DNA of 6,344 nt. Source: Planctomycetota bacterium. Lineage in GTDB: Bacteria > Planctomycetota > UBA8742 > JACQVU01. The stretch lies in contig JACQVU010000186.1 in NCBI GenBank assembly GCA_016209585.1, positions 1 to 6,344 on the forward strand. The letters are read 5' to 3'. This document shows positions 5,620 through 6,344 of the stretch, piece after piece. The notes under the pieces were generated by a model, which worked only from the letters and a program-made list of their open reading frames with translations, had not been told where the DNA came from and searched no databases. The translations under genes were made by a program, and so were the position numbers. How positions within the stretch are numbered: position 1 is the stretch's first letter; every line of letters starts with the position of its first letter.

Positions 5620-5645
5620 CCGTCGCCAACGTCGTGGCGGGACGG
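5620..5645 (+). other. Intercistronic stem-loop between rpsB and tsf
   Basis: CCGTCGCC (5620-5627) pairs with GGC-GG-GACGG (5636-5645), giving 8 bp with a two-base bulge and an 8-nt loop. It starts 3 nt after the rpsB stop codon and is followed by GGGCTTTCC, a poor U-tract. A smaller hairpin, GGCG-AAAAAA-CGCC (5688-5701), precedes the tsf ribosome-binding site. Such structures could cause partial termination or processing and so set the ratio of uS2 to EF-Ts. This is an inference from base pairing only. Confidence 0.4.
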
Positions 5646-5723
5646 GGCTTTCCTCCCACGCCGCGGCGCCCGGTGGTCGGCTCTCCTGGCGAAAAAACGC
5701 CTCTTGGCAACGAAAGGCAGGGT

Positions 5724-6323
5724 ATGCCGGAAGTCACTCCCGAACTGATCAAGGAACTGCGCGACAAGACCGGCGCCGGCATGATCCAGTGCCGCCGCGC
5801 CCTCACCGAGGCCGCCGGCGACCTGGACAAGGCCGTCACCCTCCTGCGGAAAGCCGGGCAGAAAATCCTCGACGAGAAGGCCGGCCGCGCCGCCACCCAG
5901 GGCCACATCGGCTGCTACGTCCATCAGAACGGCGCCATCGCCGTCCTGCTGGAGATGTCGTGCGAGACCGACTTCGTCGCGAAAACCGAGAAGTTCCGCG
6001 ACTTCGCCCGCAACATCGCCATGCAGGTCGCGGCCATGAAGCCGAAGTGGGTCTCCCGCCAGCAGGTGCCGCCGGAGGTGCTGGAGAAGGAGATCGACAT
6101 CTACCGCGCCGAGGTGCCCCCCGGCCGTCCGCCGGCGGTGGCCGAGAAGATCGTCCAGGGCAAGGTGGAGAAGTTCTACGGCGAGGCCTGCCTCCTCGAC
6201 CAGGTCTACGTGAAGGACGAAGCCGGCCGCGCCACCGTCAAAGACCTTCTCGCGTCGCTCGCCGCGGAAATGAAGGAGAACATCGGCATCCGCCGTTTCG
6301 TACGCTTCCAGGTGGGCGAGTAG
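5724..6323 (+). CDS. tsf: Elongation factor Ts, short form (199 aa)
   Basis: EF-Ts is the cytoplasmic nucleotide-exchange factor that releases GDP from EF-Tu during translation. The ATG at 5724 has AAAGG (5713-5717) 6 nt upstream and yields the expected start MPEVTPELIKELRDKTGAGM. The N-terminal UBA-like domain includes RDKTGAGMIQCRRAL (13-27). The EF-Tu-contacting motif TDFVA (82-86), with Asp83 and Phe84, is intact within the core that begins near 56. A single core subdomain is followed by a C-terminal segment ending VKDLLASLAAEMKENIGIRRFVRFQVG (172-198). At 199 residues it lacks the second core repeat and coiled-coil insertion of the 283-residue E. coli protein. It matches the 196-residue Thermus-type layout, which is known to act as a dimer. 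An open frame reaches back to a TTG at 5613 overlapping the rpsB stop codon, but that extension has no family similarity or ribosome-binding site. It is co-transcribed with rpsB in all likelihood. Confidence 0.97.
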   Translation: MPEVTPELIKELRDKTGAGMIQCRRALTEAAGDLDKAVTLLRKAGQKILDEKAGRAATQGHIGCYVHQNGAIAVLLEMSCETDFVAKTEKFRDFARNIAMQVAAMKPKWVSRQQVPPEVLEKEIDIYRAEVPPGRPPAVAEKIVQGKVEKFYGEACLLDQVYVKDEAGRATVKDLLASLAAEMKENIGIRRFVRFQVGE

Positions 6324-6344
6324 CCACCCCCCATCCTCCCGCCC

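Noticed and set aside
5613..5723. Upstream TTG start for tsf overlapping the rpsB stop
   Set aside because: The added 37 residues have no EF-Ts similarity, while the ATG at 5724 has a ribosome-binding site and gives the normal N-terminus.
6324..6344. Terminator after tsf
   Set aside because: Only 21 bases of C-rich sequence remain; no hairpin or U-tract can be judged.

Overview
The window is a GC-rich chromosomal segment (roughly two thirds G+C by eye) with bacterial housekeeping genes and no sign of phage, IS or plasmid genes. The source is probably a Planctomycetota-type or otherwise deep-branching environmental bacterium. That is an inference from three things: a polytopic membrane protein whose FSYVFTQPW-like and RVDGVEFKDVYLDD-like segments resemble, from memory, uncharacterised planctomycete proteins; a short Thermus-type EF-Ts; and a degenerate CTCTGCG-type dispersed repeat at the left end. 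No taxonomic marker settles it.

Layout, left to right. Bases 1-251 hold no gene but contain a degenerate repeat forming a large inverted repeat (72-128), then a TATACT -10-like box. A 92-residue protein of unknown function follows (252-530), then an aldehyde dehydrogenase (640-2214) in the same direction. The ALDH converges on a minus-strand polytopic membrane protein (3622-2237), with a GC-rich stem-loop over the ALDH stop codon. A 217-bp divergent intergenic region carries a good sigma70-type promoter for the membrane protein. On its other side a predicted lipoprotein of unknown function (3840-4598) is transcribed rightward. A perfect four-copy AACTGAC heptamer array (4629-4656) lies between the lipoprotein gene and a strong promoter (TTGACG-16-TATACT, 4671-4698). 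That promoter drives the classic rpsB-tsf pair: ribosomal protein uS2 (4789-5616) and elongation factor Ts (5724-6323). The 107-nt rpsB-tsf spacer starts with a stem-loop.

Functionally, rpsB and tsf form a translation operon. The membrane protein and the lipoprotein are both predicted envelope proteins and are divergently transcribed, but nothing shows that they act together. The ALDH and the 92-aa protein may share a transcript, since no convincing promoter is visible between them. I found no convincing new multi-gene system. The items most worth a second look are the 92-aa protein, the heptamer array beside the rpsB promoter, the Ala/Pro-rich tail of uS2, the rpsB-tsf intercistronic stem-loop and the left-end inverted repeat.
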